A stretch of 64,000 nt of DNA from Methylobacterium sp. J-048 (lineage in GTDB: Bacteria > Pseudomonadota > Alphaproteobacteria > Rhizobiales > Beijerinckiaceae), in NCBI RefSeq assembly GCF_022829515.1, contig NZ_JAKSYL010000146.1, positions 1 to 64,000 of the forward strand, given 5' to 3'. Positions 53,757 through 64,000 of this stretch are shown piece by piece; position 1 is the stretch's first letter; each line of letters starts with the position of its first letter. Position numbers and translations under genes: made by a program. Below the pieces are notes generated by a model that worked only from the letters and a program-made list of their open reading frames with translations, searched no databases and was not told where the DNA came from.

Positions 53757-55064
53757 ATGATCCCCCGCTATAGCCGCCCGACGATGACGGCGATCTGGTC
53801 GCCCGAGAGCCGCTTCCGGATCTGGTTCGAGATCGAGGCCCATGCCACCACGGCGCTGGCCGAGATCGGCGTCGTGCCCAAGGCTGCGGCGGAGACGATC
53901 TGGGCCAAGGGCAAGGATGCGGTGTTCGACGTCGCCCGCATCGACGCGATCGAGGCGGTGACGAAGCATGACGTCATCGCGTTCCTGACCCATCTCGCCG
54001 AGATCGTCGGCCCGGAGGCGCGCTTCGTCCACCAGGGCATGACCTCCTCGGACGTGCTCGATACCTGCCTCAACGTACAGCTCGTGCGCGCCGCCGACAT
54101 CCTGATCGCCGATGTCGACGCGCTGCTGGCTGCTCTCAAGGCGCGGGCTTTGGAGCACAAGCTCACGCCGACCATCGGGCGCTCGCACGGTATCCATGCG
54201 GAGCCCGTGACCTTCGGGCTCAAGCTCGCGCAGGCCTATGCCGAGTTCGAGCGCAATCGGCGCCGCCTCGTCGCGGCGCGCGAGGAGGTCGCCACCTGCG
54301 CGATCTCGGGTGCGGTCGGCACCTTCGCCAATATCGACCCGCGGGTGGAGCAGTACGTCGCCGAGAAGATGGGTCTGACCGCCGAGCCGGTCTCCACGCA
54401 GGTCATTCCGCGCGACCGCCACGCCATGTTCTTCGCGACTTTGGGCGTCGTCGCCTCGTCGCTGGAGCGCCTGGCCATCGAGATCCGCCACCTGCAGCGC
54501 ACCGAGGTGCTCGAGGCGGAGGAGTTCTTCTCCGAGGGCCAGAAGGGCTCCTCGGCCATGCCGCACAAGCGCAACCCGGTGCTCACCGAGAACATCACCG
54601 GCCTCGCCCGGATGGTTCGCGGCTACGTCGTTCCGGCCCTGGAGAACGTCGCGCTCTGGCACGAGCGCGACATCTCCCACTCCTCCGTGGAGCGGATGAT
54701 CGGCCCGGACGCCACCGTGACCCTGGATTTCGCGCTCGCCCGCATGACCGGCGTGATCGAGAAACTGCTGATCTACCCGGCCAACATGCAGAAGAACCTC
54801 GACCGCCTCGGCGGCCTGGTCCATTCGCAGCGGGTGCTCCTGGCGCTCACCCAGGCCGGCGTGTCCCGCGAGGATTCCTACCGGCTGGTCCAGCGCAATG
54901 CGATGCCGGTCTGGCGCGGGGAGGGCGACTTTCTTGAATTGCTGAAGGCGGATGCCGAGGTGACGGCCGCACTCACGCCCGAGCAGATCGAGGAATGCTT
55001 CGATCTCGGCTATCACTTCAAGCACGTCGACACGATCTTCGCGCGGGTCTTCGGCGCGCCCTGA
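53757..55064 (+). CDS. purB: adenylosuccinate lyase
   Basis: A 435-residue fumarase/aspartase-superfamily enzyme cleaving SAICAR and adenylosuccinate in purine synthesis. The start is MIPRYSRPTMTAIWSPESRF. Catalytic segments are HQGMTSSDVLDTCL, TIGRSHGIHAEP with the active His, and the superfamily signature GSSAMPHKRNP with the flexible Ser loop. The ATG at 53757 gives the typical N-terminus; the frame is open from 53694. Works with purA about 2 kb downstream. Confidence 0.96.
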   Translation: MIPRYSRPTMTAIWSPESRFRIWFEIEAHATTALAEIGVVPKAAAETIWAKGKDAVFDVARIDAIEAVTKHDVIAFLTHLAEIVGPEARFVHQGMTSSDVLDTCLNVQLVRAADILIADVDALLAALKARALEHKLTPTIGRSHGIHAEPVTFGLKLAQAYAEFERNRRRLVAAREEVATCAISGAVGTFANIDPRVEQYVAEKMGLTAEPVSTQVIPRDRHAMFFATLGVVASSLERLAIEIRHLQRTEVLEAEEFFSEGQKGSSAMPHKRNPVLTENITGLARMVRGYVVPALENVALWHERDISHSSVERMIGPDATVTLDFALARMTGVIEKLLIYPANMQKNLDRLGGLVHSQRVLLALTQAGVSREDSYRLVQRNAMPVWRGEGDFLELLKADAEVTAALTPEQIEECFDLGYHFKHVDTIFARVFGAP

Positions 55065-55102
55065 GCGCGCCGGGGAGGCCCAACGCGTGCTATAGGATGG
55101 CG

Positions 55103-55348
55103 ATGTCCGATTCCTCCGCACTGCCTGCACCGGGCGATTTGGAGAAGTACGAGCGGGTCCTGCCAGGATCCGCAGAGCGTATCGTCGCGCTGGTCGAGCA
55201 GAAGTCGGAGCGGGATCTTTGGGTCCAGAAGCTGCTTGCACGCGAGGAGCGCCTCACGCGGCTGCTGTCCTACGGTTCGTTGCTGATCGGCGTGTCCGGC
55301 GCATGTGTTGGTTTCGCCGCTTTCTTCGCGAAGGTGTTTGAACACTGA
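55103..55348 (+). CDS. small DUF2335-like membrane protein
   Basis: An 81-residue protein. DLEKYERVLPGSAERIVALV is the DUF2335 motif, followed by a charged helix and one hydrophobic span (LLSYGSLLIGVSGACVGFAA). AGGATGG just upstream supports the ATG at 55103; the ATG at 55097 is nearly as likely. One base separates it from a related protein that also begins with a PGS(A/G)(E/A)R motif. Function unknown. Confidence 0.7.
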   Translation: MSDSSALPAPGDLEKYERVLPGSAERIVALVEQKSERDLWVQKLLAREERLTRLLSYGSLLIGVSGACVGFAAFFAKVFEH

Positions 55349-55349
55349 G

Positions 55350-55820
55350 ATGACGCCGAGGCCGCCGAAGCCGTCGGGCAACGACTGGCCGGATCTCGGC
55401 GTGGTGACGGAACTCGAAGCCGTCGTGCCGGGCAGCGGTGCGCGCTTCCTGGACGCCTACTTTCGTGCCCTGGAGACGGACGATGACGAACGGAGAGCCA
55501 GGCTGCGGACAATGGTGGCCGACGCTTCACACGCTCGCATCTATCGTCACCTATGCCTGTTTCTCGGCACGGCTCTCGCTTCCGGTGCAATCGCGCTCGG
55601 CGCATATGCCGTTGCACAAGGCACCAACGTCTACGCCATTGCCGCCCTGGTGACACCGATCTCGGGATTGGCCGGCGTCTTCGTTTGGGGCGCCCAGCGG
55701 CCGAATGTCGTCAGCCGGGTAAGCGACCCCGAAAACCTTGCGGTTGGTCTCCGAGGGGGTCGACCGAAAGCTCCTGCTGGAAGTTTGACGCAAGAGACGG
55801 ATAGAGAGCCGAAACCATGA
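55350..55820 (+). CDS. DUF2335-like membrane protein, paralogue of the preceding gene
   Basis: A 156-residue protein. VTELEAVVPGSGARFLDAYF corresponds to the motif of the gene before it, followed by RRARLRTMVADASHARIYRH and two hydrophobic spans (LCLFLGTALASGAIALGAYA and VYAIAALVTPISGLAGVFVW). The C-terminal 40 residues are polar. It overlaps the aminotransferase gene by four bases (ATGA), so translation of all three is probably coupled. Function unknown; tandem copies suggest a heteromer (inference). Confidence 0.65.
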   Translation: MTPRPPKPSGNDWPDLGVVTELEAVVPGSGARFLDAYFRALETDDDERRARLRTMVADASHARIYRHLCLFLGTALASGAIALGAYAVAQGTNVYAIAALVTPISGLAGVFVWGAQRPNVVSRVSDPENLAVGLRGGRPKAPAGSLTQETDREPKP

Positions 55821-56668
55821 GCCGCATCGTCTACCTCAACGGCGCATTCCTCCCCTTCGAGGAAGCACGCGTGCCGATCATGGACCGTGGTTTCCTGTTC
55901 GCGGATGGCATCTACGAAGTCTCGGCGATCATCGACGGCAAGCTCGTCGACAATGCCGCGCATCTCGCGCGCCTGGATCGCTCGCTGGGCGAGATCGGCA
56001 TCCGCAACCCGCACGACGCGGCCGGATGGGAGAGGCTGCAGACCGAGCTCGTCGCGCGCAACGGCGTCCGCGAAGGGCTCGTCTACATGCAGGTCACCCG
56101 CGGCGTGGCCGAGCGCGATTTCGCCTTCCCGAAGGCCGGGACCGAGCCCACCGTGGTGATGTTCACGCAGGCCAAGACCGTGCTGGCCAACCCGCTCGCC
56201 GAATCCGGCGCCCGGGTGATCACCGTCGAGGATCTCCGCTGGAAGCGCCGGGACATCAAGTCGGTGGCGCTGCTGGCGCAGGTTCTCGCCAAGCAGCAGG
56301 CCGCCGAGGCCGGGGTCGCCGAGGCCTGGATGGTCGAGGACGGGGCCGTGACCGAGGGCTCGTCCTCCACCGCCTTCATCGTCAGCCGCGAGCGCGTCCT
56401 CGTTACGAGACCGCTCTCGACCGCCCTGCTTCCCGGCATCACCCGGGCCTCGGTGCTGAAGCTCGCCGCCGAGGCCGATCTGCGCGTCGAGGAGCGGCTG
56501 TTCTCGGTGGCCGAGGCCTACGAAGCGCAGGAAGCGTTCTACACCAGTGCCTCGGCCTTCGTGATGCCGGTGGTCGAGATCGACGGGCGGTCGATTGGCG
56601 AGGGCCGTCCCGGCCCGCTGACCCGGCGCCTGCGGGACCTCTACATCGAGACGGCCCGGCAAGGCTGA
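55817..56668 (+). CDS. D-amino acid aminotransferase-like PLP enzyme (fold IV)
   Basis: A 283-residue class IV aminotransferase. IMDRGFLFADGIYEV is the N-terminal signature. The PLP Lys is in RWKRRDIKSVALLAQVLAKQ. The phosphate-binding region is WMVEDGAVTEGSSSTAFIVS, followed by LLPGITRASVLKLA. The layout is that of Dat (D-alanine aminotransferase) rather than IlvE, with 283 residues and YMQVTRGVAERDF. It would supply D-amino acids for peptidoglycan or allow their catabolism. It is coupled to the DUF2335 pair. Confidence 0.83.
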   Translation: MSRIVYLNGAFLPFEEARVPIMDRGFLFADGIYEVSAIIDGKLVDNAAHLARLDRSLGEIGIRNPHDAAGWERLQTELVARNGVREGLVYMQVTRGVAERDFAFPKAGTEPTVVMFTQAKTVLANPLAESGARVITVEDLRWKRRDIKSVALLAQVLAKQQAAEAGVAEAWMVEDGAVTEGSSSTAFIVSRERVLVTRPLSTALLPGITRASVLKLAAEADLRVEERLFSVAEAYEAQEAFYTSASAFVMPVVEIDGRSIGEGRPGPLTRRLRDLYIETARQG

Positions 56669-56749
56669 GCCGGCCTTGCCGCGAATAGGAACGGATCCGG
56701 CATCAGGCTGTTGCTCTCGGAACACGTTTTCCGAGAGGGGAGACCAGTC

Positions 56750-57082
56750 TTGTCGAAGAAAATTCTGCTCGCCGCGTTTGCGGCGACCCTGTTTGCGGTC
56801 CCCGCCTATGCGCAGAATCCGGACGCGCCCCTAAAGGGTCGCGATACCGATCCGGCCCTGCCGCCGGCAACTCAGACGCCGCCGGATCGCGTTCGTCCGA
56901 GCGCCGATGCGCCGCCCAAGGACCAGTCGCTCAGCGACAAGCTCCAGAAGAATGACGGCGTGATCAAGCCCTCGGATACCGGGACCACGGGCACCGTCGT
57001 GAAGCCCGACGAGTCCGGTTCGATGCCGGTGATCAAGCCGCAGGAACTGCCCGGACGGAGCCCCGGCACGGAAGCGAAATAG
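56750..57082 (+). CDS. secreted proline/lysine-rich protein
   Basis: A 110-residue exported protein. The TTG at 56750 follows a strong GAGGGGAG by about 8 bases, and the leader SKKILLAAFAATLFAVPAYA is typical, cleaved before QNPDA. The mature part is low-complexity, rich in Pro, Asp, Lys and Thr (PPATQTPPDRVRPSADAPPK, TGTTGTVVKPDESGSMPVIK), with no hydrophobic segment. Probably an intrinsically disordered periplasmic protein. A conserved type in Methylobacterium by my recollection. Confidence 0.6.
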   Translation: MSKKILLAAFAATLFAVPAYAQNPDAPLKGRDTDPALPPATQTPPDRVRPSADAPPKDQSLSDKLQKNDGVIKPSDTGTTGTVVKPDESGSMPVIKPQELPGRSPGTEAK

Positions 57083-57096
57083 GCGCCTTTCCCGAA

Positions 57097-57125
57097 GCAG
57101 GCCGGCTGCCATGTGGCGGCCTTGC
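57097..57125 (+). terminator. possible terminator hairpin after the secreted protein gene
   Basis: GCAGGCCG and CGGCCTTGC pair with one bulge around GCTGCC-ATGT-GGCGGC-like inner sequence, followed by TTGATTT. The tail is only moderately T-rich. Position between the secreted protein and purA suits a terminator. Confidence 0.4.
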
Positions 57126-57225
57126 TTGATTTCGCCGCCCGGATCGCGGAAACGGCAGACGACGTACGCAGCCCGCGCCCGCGGGCCGCTACGTCCCGGT
57201 TTCCGTCGCGGGTAAGCAGGCAGGC

Positions 57226-58518
<1,293 letters not shown>

Positions 58519-58800
58519 CCCCTCGCGCCCTATCCCGTTGATGACGCATCTTTTCTGCTGTTCGGCCTGTATCCAGCCCGCGTCCGCTTGATCTAGAACC
58601 AGCCTATGTCGGGGCGGCGGTCCCAGTGACCGACCGCCCCGCACCTTTGGAGGAACCGGCTCGCGGGTGTGGATCCGCGCGACGGGCACACGACACACCG
58701 GCCGATGGCCGTGACCGACCTAACGGGCGGGCACGGACTTCGGTCCTCGGCCTTCGACCGGCCCCGCCGGATAGCGGCCGAAGGGGCGGACCAGGGCAAC

Positions 58801-60207
58801 ATGGCCGATTATTACCCGCTTCTGGCACGCGCGCTCGATGCGCTGCCCGACCGATCGCCGGCCTTGCGCAAGGCGGTGTACGACCGTGCACGGAACGCCC
58901 TCCTCAGCCAGTTGCGCTCGCTGGATCCGCCGCTTTCCGAAGCCGACATCGATCTCGAGCGCCGGGCGCTCGACACGGCGATCGAGCGGCTGGAGATCGA
59001 TCACGGCGGCCTGCCGGCTCCGGCCAACGACGCCGTGGTGGCGGCGGATCCAAGTCCGCCGCCCGCCGTTGCACCGGAGGTCCCGGAGCCATCGCCGCCG
59101 GAACCTGCCGTTCCCGAGCCAGAGCCCGAGCCGGTGAAGGTTCCGGAACCGATCCTTCCGGCCGCCATACCGCCCTTCGCGCGGGTCATTCCCACGGCGG
59201 AGCCGGAACCGCGCGAAGCGCAGATCGCGATTTCGTCGCCGCGATCCGGGCCGGGCCCGTCGGCCGTGCCCGAGGAACCGCAGCCCGTTGCCGAGCCGGC
59301 GGCCTCGCTCGAGGATCCCGACCTCGCCGCTTCGTCGGGCGATGCCGGCAATGGCCGCCAGCGTCCGCGCATCGAAGTGGTACCGCCGCGGTCCGGGCGT
59401 TCCCACATCTTGCGCAATGCCTTCGTGGGCGGCGTGCTGGCGGTGGTGATCGGGTTGATCGCCGTAGCGGCCTTCATGCTCCGCGACCGGCCCCAGAACC
59501 TGCCGTCGAACGGCACCGAGACGGCGGATTCCCAGCAGACCGACACCGAGACCAAGTTCGGCGACCGGGTCGGCGGCGAGGCGACCCCTGCGCCGCGGGC
59601 CGCGGCGCGTCAGGACACCGGCGCAACCGCGCGGATCGCGCCGTCGCCGGCTCAGCCGAACCTTTCCGTTGCCCAGCGGGCCGAGCTGATCGAGGAAGCC
59701 ACGGGCGCCGACAACGCGCAGCCGACGAAGACCAACGGTCGGGTGACCTGGCGGCTCGACACCGTGAACGGCGAGCAGGGCCAGCCGCTCCAGAATGCCG
59801 TGGTCGCGACCGTGACCATCCCGGATGCCGGGCAGACGCTGGTGATGACCATCCAGCGCAACCTCGACGCGACGCTGCCGGCCTCGCACACGGTGAGCCT
59901 CGTCTTCAGCCAGACGGGTGACGCGGCGCGGACGGTGCAGGATGTCGGCCTGCTCCAGGCCAAGGACGACGAGAATGGACGTGGCTCCCCGCTCTCCGGC
60001 CTGCCGGTCCGGGTTCGGGACAACCTGTTCCTGATCGGTCTGTCGTCGCTTCAGAACGACGTCGATCGCAACACCGATCTGCTGCTGCACCGCAACTGGT
60101 TCGATCTCGCCGTGCGCTACACCTCGGGCAAGCGGGCGGTGCTCACCTTCGAGAAGGGGAGTGCCGGCGCTCAGGTGCTGCAGAGCGCCTTCGACGCTTG
60201 GCAGTAG
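58801..60207 (+). CDS. single-pass proline-rich membrane protein of unknown function
   Basis: A 468-residue protein. The N-terminal domain (ADYYPLLARALDALPDRSPA, LRKAVYDRARNALLSQLRSL, PPLSEADIDLERRALDTAIE) is a conserved alphaproteobacterial helical module. A Pro/Glu-rich disordered stretch follows to about residue 195. One membrane span (NAFVGGVLAVVIGLIAVAAF) comes next, then a long C-terminal domain with SVAQRAELIEEATG, ITIPDAGQTLVMTIQRNLDA and a beta-rich end. The ATG at 58801 follows AGGG; an earlier ATG at 58669 has no family match. Confidence 0.75.
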   Translation: MADYYPLLARALDALPDRSPALRKAVYDRARNALLSQLRSLDPPLSEADIDLERRALDTAIERLEIDHGGLPAPANDAVVAADPSPPPAVAPEVPEPSPPEPAVPEPEPEPVKVPEPILPAAIPPFARVIPTAEPEPREAQIAISSPRSGPGPSAVPEEPQPVAEPAASLEDPDLAASSGDAGNGRQRPRIEVVPPRSGRSHILRNAFVGGVLAVVIGLIAVAAFMLRDRPQNLPSNGTETADSQQTDTETKFGDRVGGEATPAPRAAARQDTGATARIAPSPAQPNLSVAQRAELIEEATGADNAQPTKTNGRVTWRLDTVNGEQGQPLQNAVVATVTIPDAGQTLVMTIQRNLDATLPASHTVSLVFSQTGDAARTVQDVGLLQAKDDENGRGSPLSGLPVRVRDNLFLIGLSSLQNDVDRNTDLLLHRNWFDLAVRYTSGKRAVLTFEKGSAGAQVLQSAFDAWQ

Positions 60208-60216
60208 CGCTGAATT

Positions 60217-60238
60217 CGGCGCGCATCCCTGTGCGCCG
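60217..60238. terminator. probable bidirectional terminator hairpin
   Basis: CGGCGCGCA and TGTGCGCCG form a nine-base stem with one wobble around TCCC, between convergent genes ending at 60207 and 60249. No strong T-run follows on either side. Confidence 0.45.
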
Positions 60239-60248
60239 GCTCCGCCGA

Positions 60249-61142
60249 TCAGTGAGCCTCGATGCCGGTGCGGGGCAGTTCGCGGTTGGCGATGTTGCGC
60301 TTCACCGCTTCCTGCACTTTCTCGAAGGCGCGGACTTCGATCTGCCGGACGCGTTCGCGGGAGACGCCGAATTCGCCGGACAGATCCTCGAGCGTGATCG
60401 GATCCTCGGCCAGCCGCCGCGCCTCGAAGATCCTCCGCTCACGCGGATTCAGCACACCGAGGGCATCGCGCAGGGCCGAGAGGCGGTTCTGCCCTTCCTG
60501 TTCGCGAGCCAGCACGGTTTCCTGGCTCGGGGCGTTGTCGACCAGCCAATCCTGCCACTCGCCCTCGCCCTCCTCGCGCAGGGGGGCGTTGAGCGACGTA
60601 TCGCCGGACAAGCGCCGGTTCATGTCGATCACGTCCTGCTCGGGCACGCCCAGGCGGGTTGCAATCTGTTTGACCTGATCGGGACGCAGATCACCCTCGT
60701 CGAGCGCCGAGATCTTGCCCTTGGCCTTGCGCAGGTTGAAGAACAGCTTCTTCTGGTTCGCCGTGGTGCCCATCTTCACGAGCGACCAGGAGCGCAGGAT
60801 GTATTCCTGGATCGCCGCCTTGATCCACCACATCGCGTAGGTCGCGAGGCGAAAGCCCTTGTCGGGATCGAAGCGCTTGACCGCCTGCATCAGGCCGACA
60901 TTGCCCTCCGACACGACCTCGCCGATCGGCAGGCCGTAGCCGCGATAGCCCATGGCGATCTTGGCCACGAGGCGCAGGTGCGAGGTCACGAGCCGATGCG
61001 CGGCCTCACGGTCGCCGGCATCCCGCCAGCTCTTGGCCAGCGTGAACTCCTCCGTCGGCTCCAGCATCGGGAACTTGCGAATCTCGTCGAGGTAGCGCGA
61101 CAGGCCACCTTCATTGGCGAGCACGGGCAGCGCACCGGCCAT
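60249..61142 (-). CDS. rpoH: RNA polymerase heat-shock sigma factor RpoH (sigma-32)
   Basis: A 297-residue group sigma factor. Region 2 is SYLRLVAKIAMGYRGYGLPI-like (HLRLVAKIAMGYRG, GEVVSEGNVGLMQAV, LATYAMWWIKAAIQEYILRS). The RpoH box QKKLFFNLRK separates it from other sigma-70 members. Region 4 ends GEFGVSRERVRQIEVRAFEK. Under heat shock it directs polymerase to chaperone and protease genes. The ATG follows AGGAG. Alphaproteobacteria often carry several rpoH copies, so this is one of possibly more. Confidence 0.96.
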   Translation of the reverse strand: MAGALPVLANEGGLSRYLDEIRKFPMLEPTEEFTLAKSWRDAGDREAAHRLVTSHLRLVAKIAMGYRGYGLPIGEVVSEGNVGLMQAVKRFDPDKGFRLATYAMWWIKAAIQEYILRSWSLVKMGTTANQKKLFFNLRKAKGKISALDEGDLRPDQVKQIATRLGVPEQDVIDMNRRLSGDTSLNAPLREEGEGEWQDWLVDNAPSQETVLAREQEGQNRLSALRDALGVLNPRERRIFEARRLAEDPITLEDLSGEFGVSRERVRQIEVRAFEKVQEAVKRNIANRELPRTGIEAH

Positions 61143-61401
61143 GGCTTTCTCCTGGACTCTTGTCCCCCTGTTGGGCGGACGCGACGGGCAACAGTGCCGT
61201 CAACTTGGGCCGCTCTTGAGCCAACCCTCCCGGCCACCCATGTCATACGGACAAACCGGTCGGACTGGTAGCGGTTGGGGACAGCCTTATCGCCATCAAC
61301 GCGCGACCTGCCGAATGGTCGTACCATGTCACGATGTGACGCGGGGCGGCGTGATCTTTCGCACGCGCCACAGGCTCTGTTTCCGACCCCGTCTTGGCCG
61401 T

Positions 61402-62385
<984 letters not shown>

Positions 62386-62489
62386 GACTCCTATCCGCGC
62401 CCCATCCGCACCGATCCCCTCGGAATCTCGCGAGAAGCCCCTTGCTCACCCGGCGGGGCGTGGCTATAGCACCTGCGCGCCGCCGGAAA

Positions 62490-62565
62490 GCTCCCATCGT
62501 CTAGCGGTCTAGGACGTCGCCCTCTCACGGCGAAAACAGGGGTTCGATTCCCCTTGGGAGCGCCA
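62490..62565 (+). tRNA. tRNA-Glu(CTC)
   Basis: A complete 76-base cloverleaf with GCTCCCA pairing with TGGGAGC, a D-arm with GTCTAGCGGTCTAGGAC and an anticodon stem TCGCC/GGCGA with loop CTCTCAC (anticodon CTC). The T-arm is AGGGG-TTCGATT-CCCCT and the 3' CCA is encoded. Confidence 0.96.
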
Positions 62566-62728
62566 CCGGCGCAATCTTGATCGACCCTGTTAAAGTTCCA
62601 GCGGACGCGAGCCCGCGTTCGCGTGGGCCTATATTGCCCATTGGCATAGCGCTTCTCCGCGCTGTCGGCGTGCTGAGTCTACCTCGATCCGGACGTCGGG
62701 CCGTATCCGCTCGGTATTATCGTGTCAT

Positions 62729-62998
62729 TCACGCATCCGGCGGCCCGTCCGTGTCCCGGATCACTTGGATGGGTCGGAACGATCGCCTGGCGACCTCGGC
62801 CACGACCCAGACGCGCGCCGCCTCCGTATCTGGGTGATCGGTGAAAGCTGCGGGACGCGGTGGCCATTCCGATCCGGATTGGGCGATGTAGCCCCGGGCG
62901 CCCGTCGCAAGCGGCCCGACATAGCCGAACACCTTGCCGTTCTCGTCCACGAGGTCGGTGCAGTGGACGGGGCCCGCGACCCAGCGAAGATCAGGCAT
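62729..62998 (-). CDS. small conserved hypothetical protein
   Basis: An 89-residue protein. PDLRWVAGPVHCTDLVDENG, then KVFGYVGPLATGARGYIAQS and SEWPPRPAAFTDHPDTEAAR ending in a basic RSFRPIQVIRDT. The pattern (VxGYVGPLAxGxRGY, WPPRPAxF) recurs in small methylobacterial hypotheticals, as I recall. GAGGTGG lies just before the ATG at 62998. An upstream start at 63148 gives no added similarity. Function unknown. Confidence 0.55.
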   Translation of the reverse strand: MPDLRWVAGPVHCTDLVDENGKVFGYVGPLATGARGYIAQSGSEWPPRPAAFTDHPDTEAARVWVVAEVARRSFRPIQVIRDTDGPPDA

Positions 62999-63144
62999 CG
63001 CCACCTCGACGAGACAAAGGCATTGACGTCCGCGTGGTCGCGGCGATGCTGCCGTGTCGGCGGTCTGGCGTCGAGTCATCAGAAAATGCCATCCTGCCTC
63101 AGCGTCCCACATCTCGCGCAGCGATAGCGTTGCTCCGCGGCCGG

Positions 63145-63312
63145 TCACCGCTTCCCCGGCCCGCGGATGAGTTCGCCGTCGCGCTGCCAGTCATGGCGGC
63201 ACCAGTCCCGGCGGAGGGCCTGGATGCCTGCGGCCAGGGTTCGGCTCAAGCTTGAGAGAGACTTCACGGCATCTTCGGGCTTTAGAGCGCGACAACCGGT
63301 ACGAGCGGCCAC
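63145..63312 (-). CDS. possible small basic protein
   Basis: A 55-residue frame reading ALKPEDAVKSLSSLSRTLAA, then GIQALRRDWCRHDWQRDGEL ending IRGPGKR. The composition (WCRHDWQRDGE) is more protein-like than the neighbouring shadow frames. A GTG at 63312 is the only start after an upstream TAG. No ribosome site and no family recognised; it may be a fragment. Confidence 0.3.
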   Translation of the reverse strand: MAARTGCRALKPEDAVKSLSSLSRTLAAGIQALRRDWCRHDWQRDGELIRGPGKR

Positions 63313-63593
63313 CAGCTGATCCGAGCTTGGCTATTGTGACATGCTCATTTCGCTATCTGGTATGCAACTGGATCGGAGATGGGACGTGTGAGCGTCATCG
63401 ACATCCCTCGCTCGCCCTTGCGCGCCGTTGGACCGTTCTGGCTGGCTGCGGCTTCGTCGCCGCCTTCAACGGGATGATTTATGCTCACCCTGGGAGCGGA
63501 TACCGAGCCTTGGTATCTGGCAGCTTAGCCGAATTCGCCGCATACGGAGGCATCGCTTTCTTCGGACTCTGCACAGTCAGGCCTGCCGACTGA
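63252..63593 (+). CDS. uncertain membrane-like open frame
   Basis: The C-terminal half of this 113-residue frame (WTVLAGCGFVAAFNGMIYAH, then SLAEFAAYGGIAFFGLC) looks like one or two membrane spans. The N-terminal half is nondescript. The overlapping frame starting at 63378 (MGRVSVIDIPRSPLR) shows that a real protein may begin in a different frame with a shift near 63430. Could be a small degraded gene. Confidence 0.25.
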   Translation: MRETSRHLRALERDNRYERPPADPSLAIVTCSFRYLVCNWIGDGTCERHRHPSLALARRWTVLAGCGFVAAFNGMIYAHPGSGYRALVSGSLAEFAAYGGIAFFGLCTVRPAD

Positions 63594-63608
63594 AGCCACC
63601 GGCTCTCC

Positions 63609-64000
63609 CTATTCGATCAACGCATCGGCTTTTGCCAGCAGCGATGGCGTGATCGTCAGCCCCAGCGATCCGGCCGTCTTCAGATTGATCACCGTCAAAA
63701 ATCGTTCGCACGCCTGCACGGGCAGATCGCCGACGGCCGCGCCTCTCAGGATGCGGTCGATATAACCGGCGGCCAGTTGGACGTCCCGGGCCACATCGGT
63801 CGTATAGGCGGCGAGGCCGCCGAGGCGAACCTGGGCGGCGTAGGCGTAAACCGCAGGCAGACGATGCCGGGCTGCGAGGGCGATGATCTGGCGGCTGTAG
63901 ACGCCGGTCACCGCATCCGGCAGCACGATCAGGCCACTCTTGGGCACCTCGGCGAGGGTCGTGATGGCCTGCTCGATTTCGGCGGCGTCGTGCACGCCGA
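63609..64000 (-). CDS. ABC-type substrate-binding protein (ABC_sub_bind), C-terminal part (5' end outside window)
   Basis: The minus-strand frame runs to the right window edge; about 130 residues are visible. AAEIEQAITTLAEVPKSGLI, VLPDAVTGVYSRQIIALAAR and LPAVYAYAAQVRLGGLAAYT, then DVARDVQLAAGYIDRILRGA and a C-terminal FLTVINLKTAGSLGLTITPS. This is the closing half of the ABC_sub_bind family of orphan receptors common in Bradyrhizobium and Methylobacterium. The stop is a TAG at 63611-63609. Ligand unknown. Confidence 0.8.
   Translation of the reverse strand, partial: GVHDAAEIEQAITTLAEVPKSGLIVLPDAVTGVYSRQIIALAARHRLPAVYAYAAQVRLGGLAAYTTDVARDVQLAAGYIDRILRGAAVGDLPVQACERFLTVINLKTAGSLGLTITPSLLAKADALIE

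Overview
The window is GC-rich DNA from an alphaproteobacterium, most likely Methylobacterium or a close Hyphomicrobiales (Rhizobiales) relative. I infer this from the codon use, the housekeeping set (hemB, purB, purA, rpoH, rluD, bpt, a dat-like gene), a BcsS-type cellulose protein, an iron-sulfur photolyase, a MarR regulator with an LdtR-like layout and a DUF6163-like membrane protein. I cannot fix the species from sequence alone.

Positions 1-33621 are a dense accessory block for uptake and hydrolysis of amides, ureides and peptide-like compounds. It holds several transport/hydrolase modules. (a) A minus-strand run (10793 to 724) has two oligopeptide-type binding proteins, a GMC oxidoreductase, permeases DppB and DppC, a fused double ATPase DppDF, an amidase and an AtzH/HpxZ-like protein. 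(b) A plus-strand coupled pair encodes a three-His-box desaturase and a MetX-like alpha/beta hydrolase. (c) A decayed allophanate hydrolase and a solitary IS3 OrfA-like gene follow. (d) urtABCDE-fmdA (20613 to 14275) is a short-chain amide/urea ABC transporter with a formamidase/acetamidase. (e) Divergent from it, an SsuABC/NrtABC-type transporter leads into an amidohydrolase, an Asp/Glu/hydantoin racemase-like protein and, in varying orientation, a maleate-isomerase-like protein, an M20 N-carbamoyl-type hydrolase, an allantoinase/dihydroorotase-type hydrolase, a second racemase, a second amidohydrolase and another orphan binding protein. Opening cyclic ureides or amides, racemising intermediates and releasing ammonia is a coherent reading, but the substrates are not shown.

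Positions 33622-41832 are mobile and decayed. They hold an IS5-family transposase remnant, a broken DMT transporter with a His-rich tail joined to an unrelated gene start, a PilZ protein and a secreted cysteine protein. A tight seven-gene minus-strand operon then begins with a tyrosine integrase and includes an AlpA-like excisionase and an HTH protein, followed downstream by iteron-like repeats. A 45-base 3' half of a tRNA-Lys at 41788-41832, just outside the integrase, looks like an attachment site. No second copy was seen in the window, so the island would extend left beyond it, possibly across the whole catabolic block.

Positions 41833-64000 are mostly conserved chromosome: a PilZ protein, small membrane and secreted proteins, a formyltransferase-like protein, an SDR lacking the catalytic Tyr, an FeS-cluster photolyase, BcsS, ExoD and a MarR regulator. 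Then come hemB with a lipoprotein and an RDD protein, bpt, purB, two small DUF2335-like proteins coupled to a D-amino-acid aminotransferase, purA, a proline-rich single-pass protein, rpoH, rluD and tRNA-Glu(CTC). The right edge cuts a TRAP/ABC-like binding protein (ABC_sub_bind).
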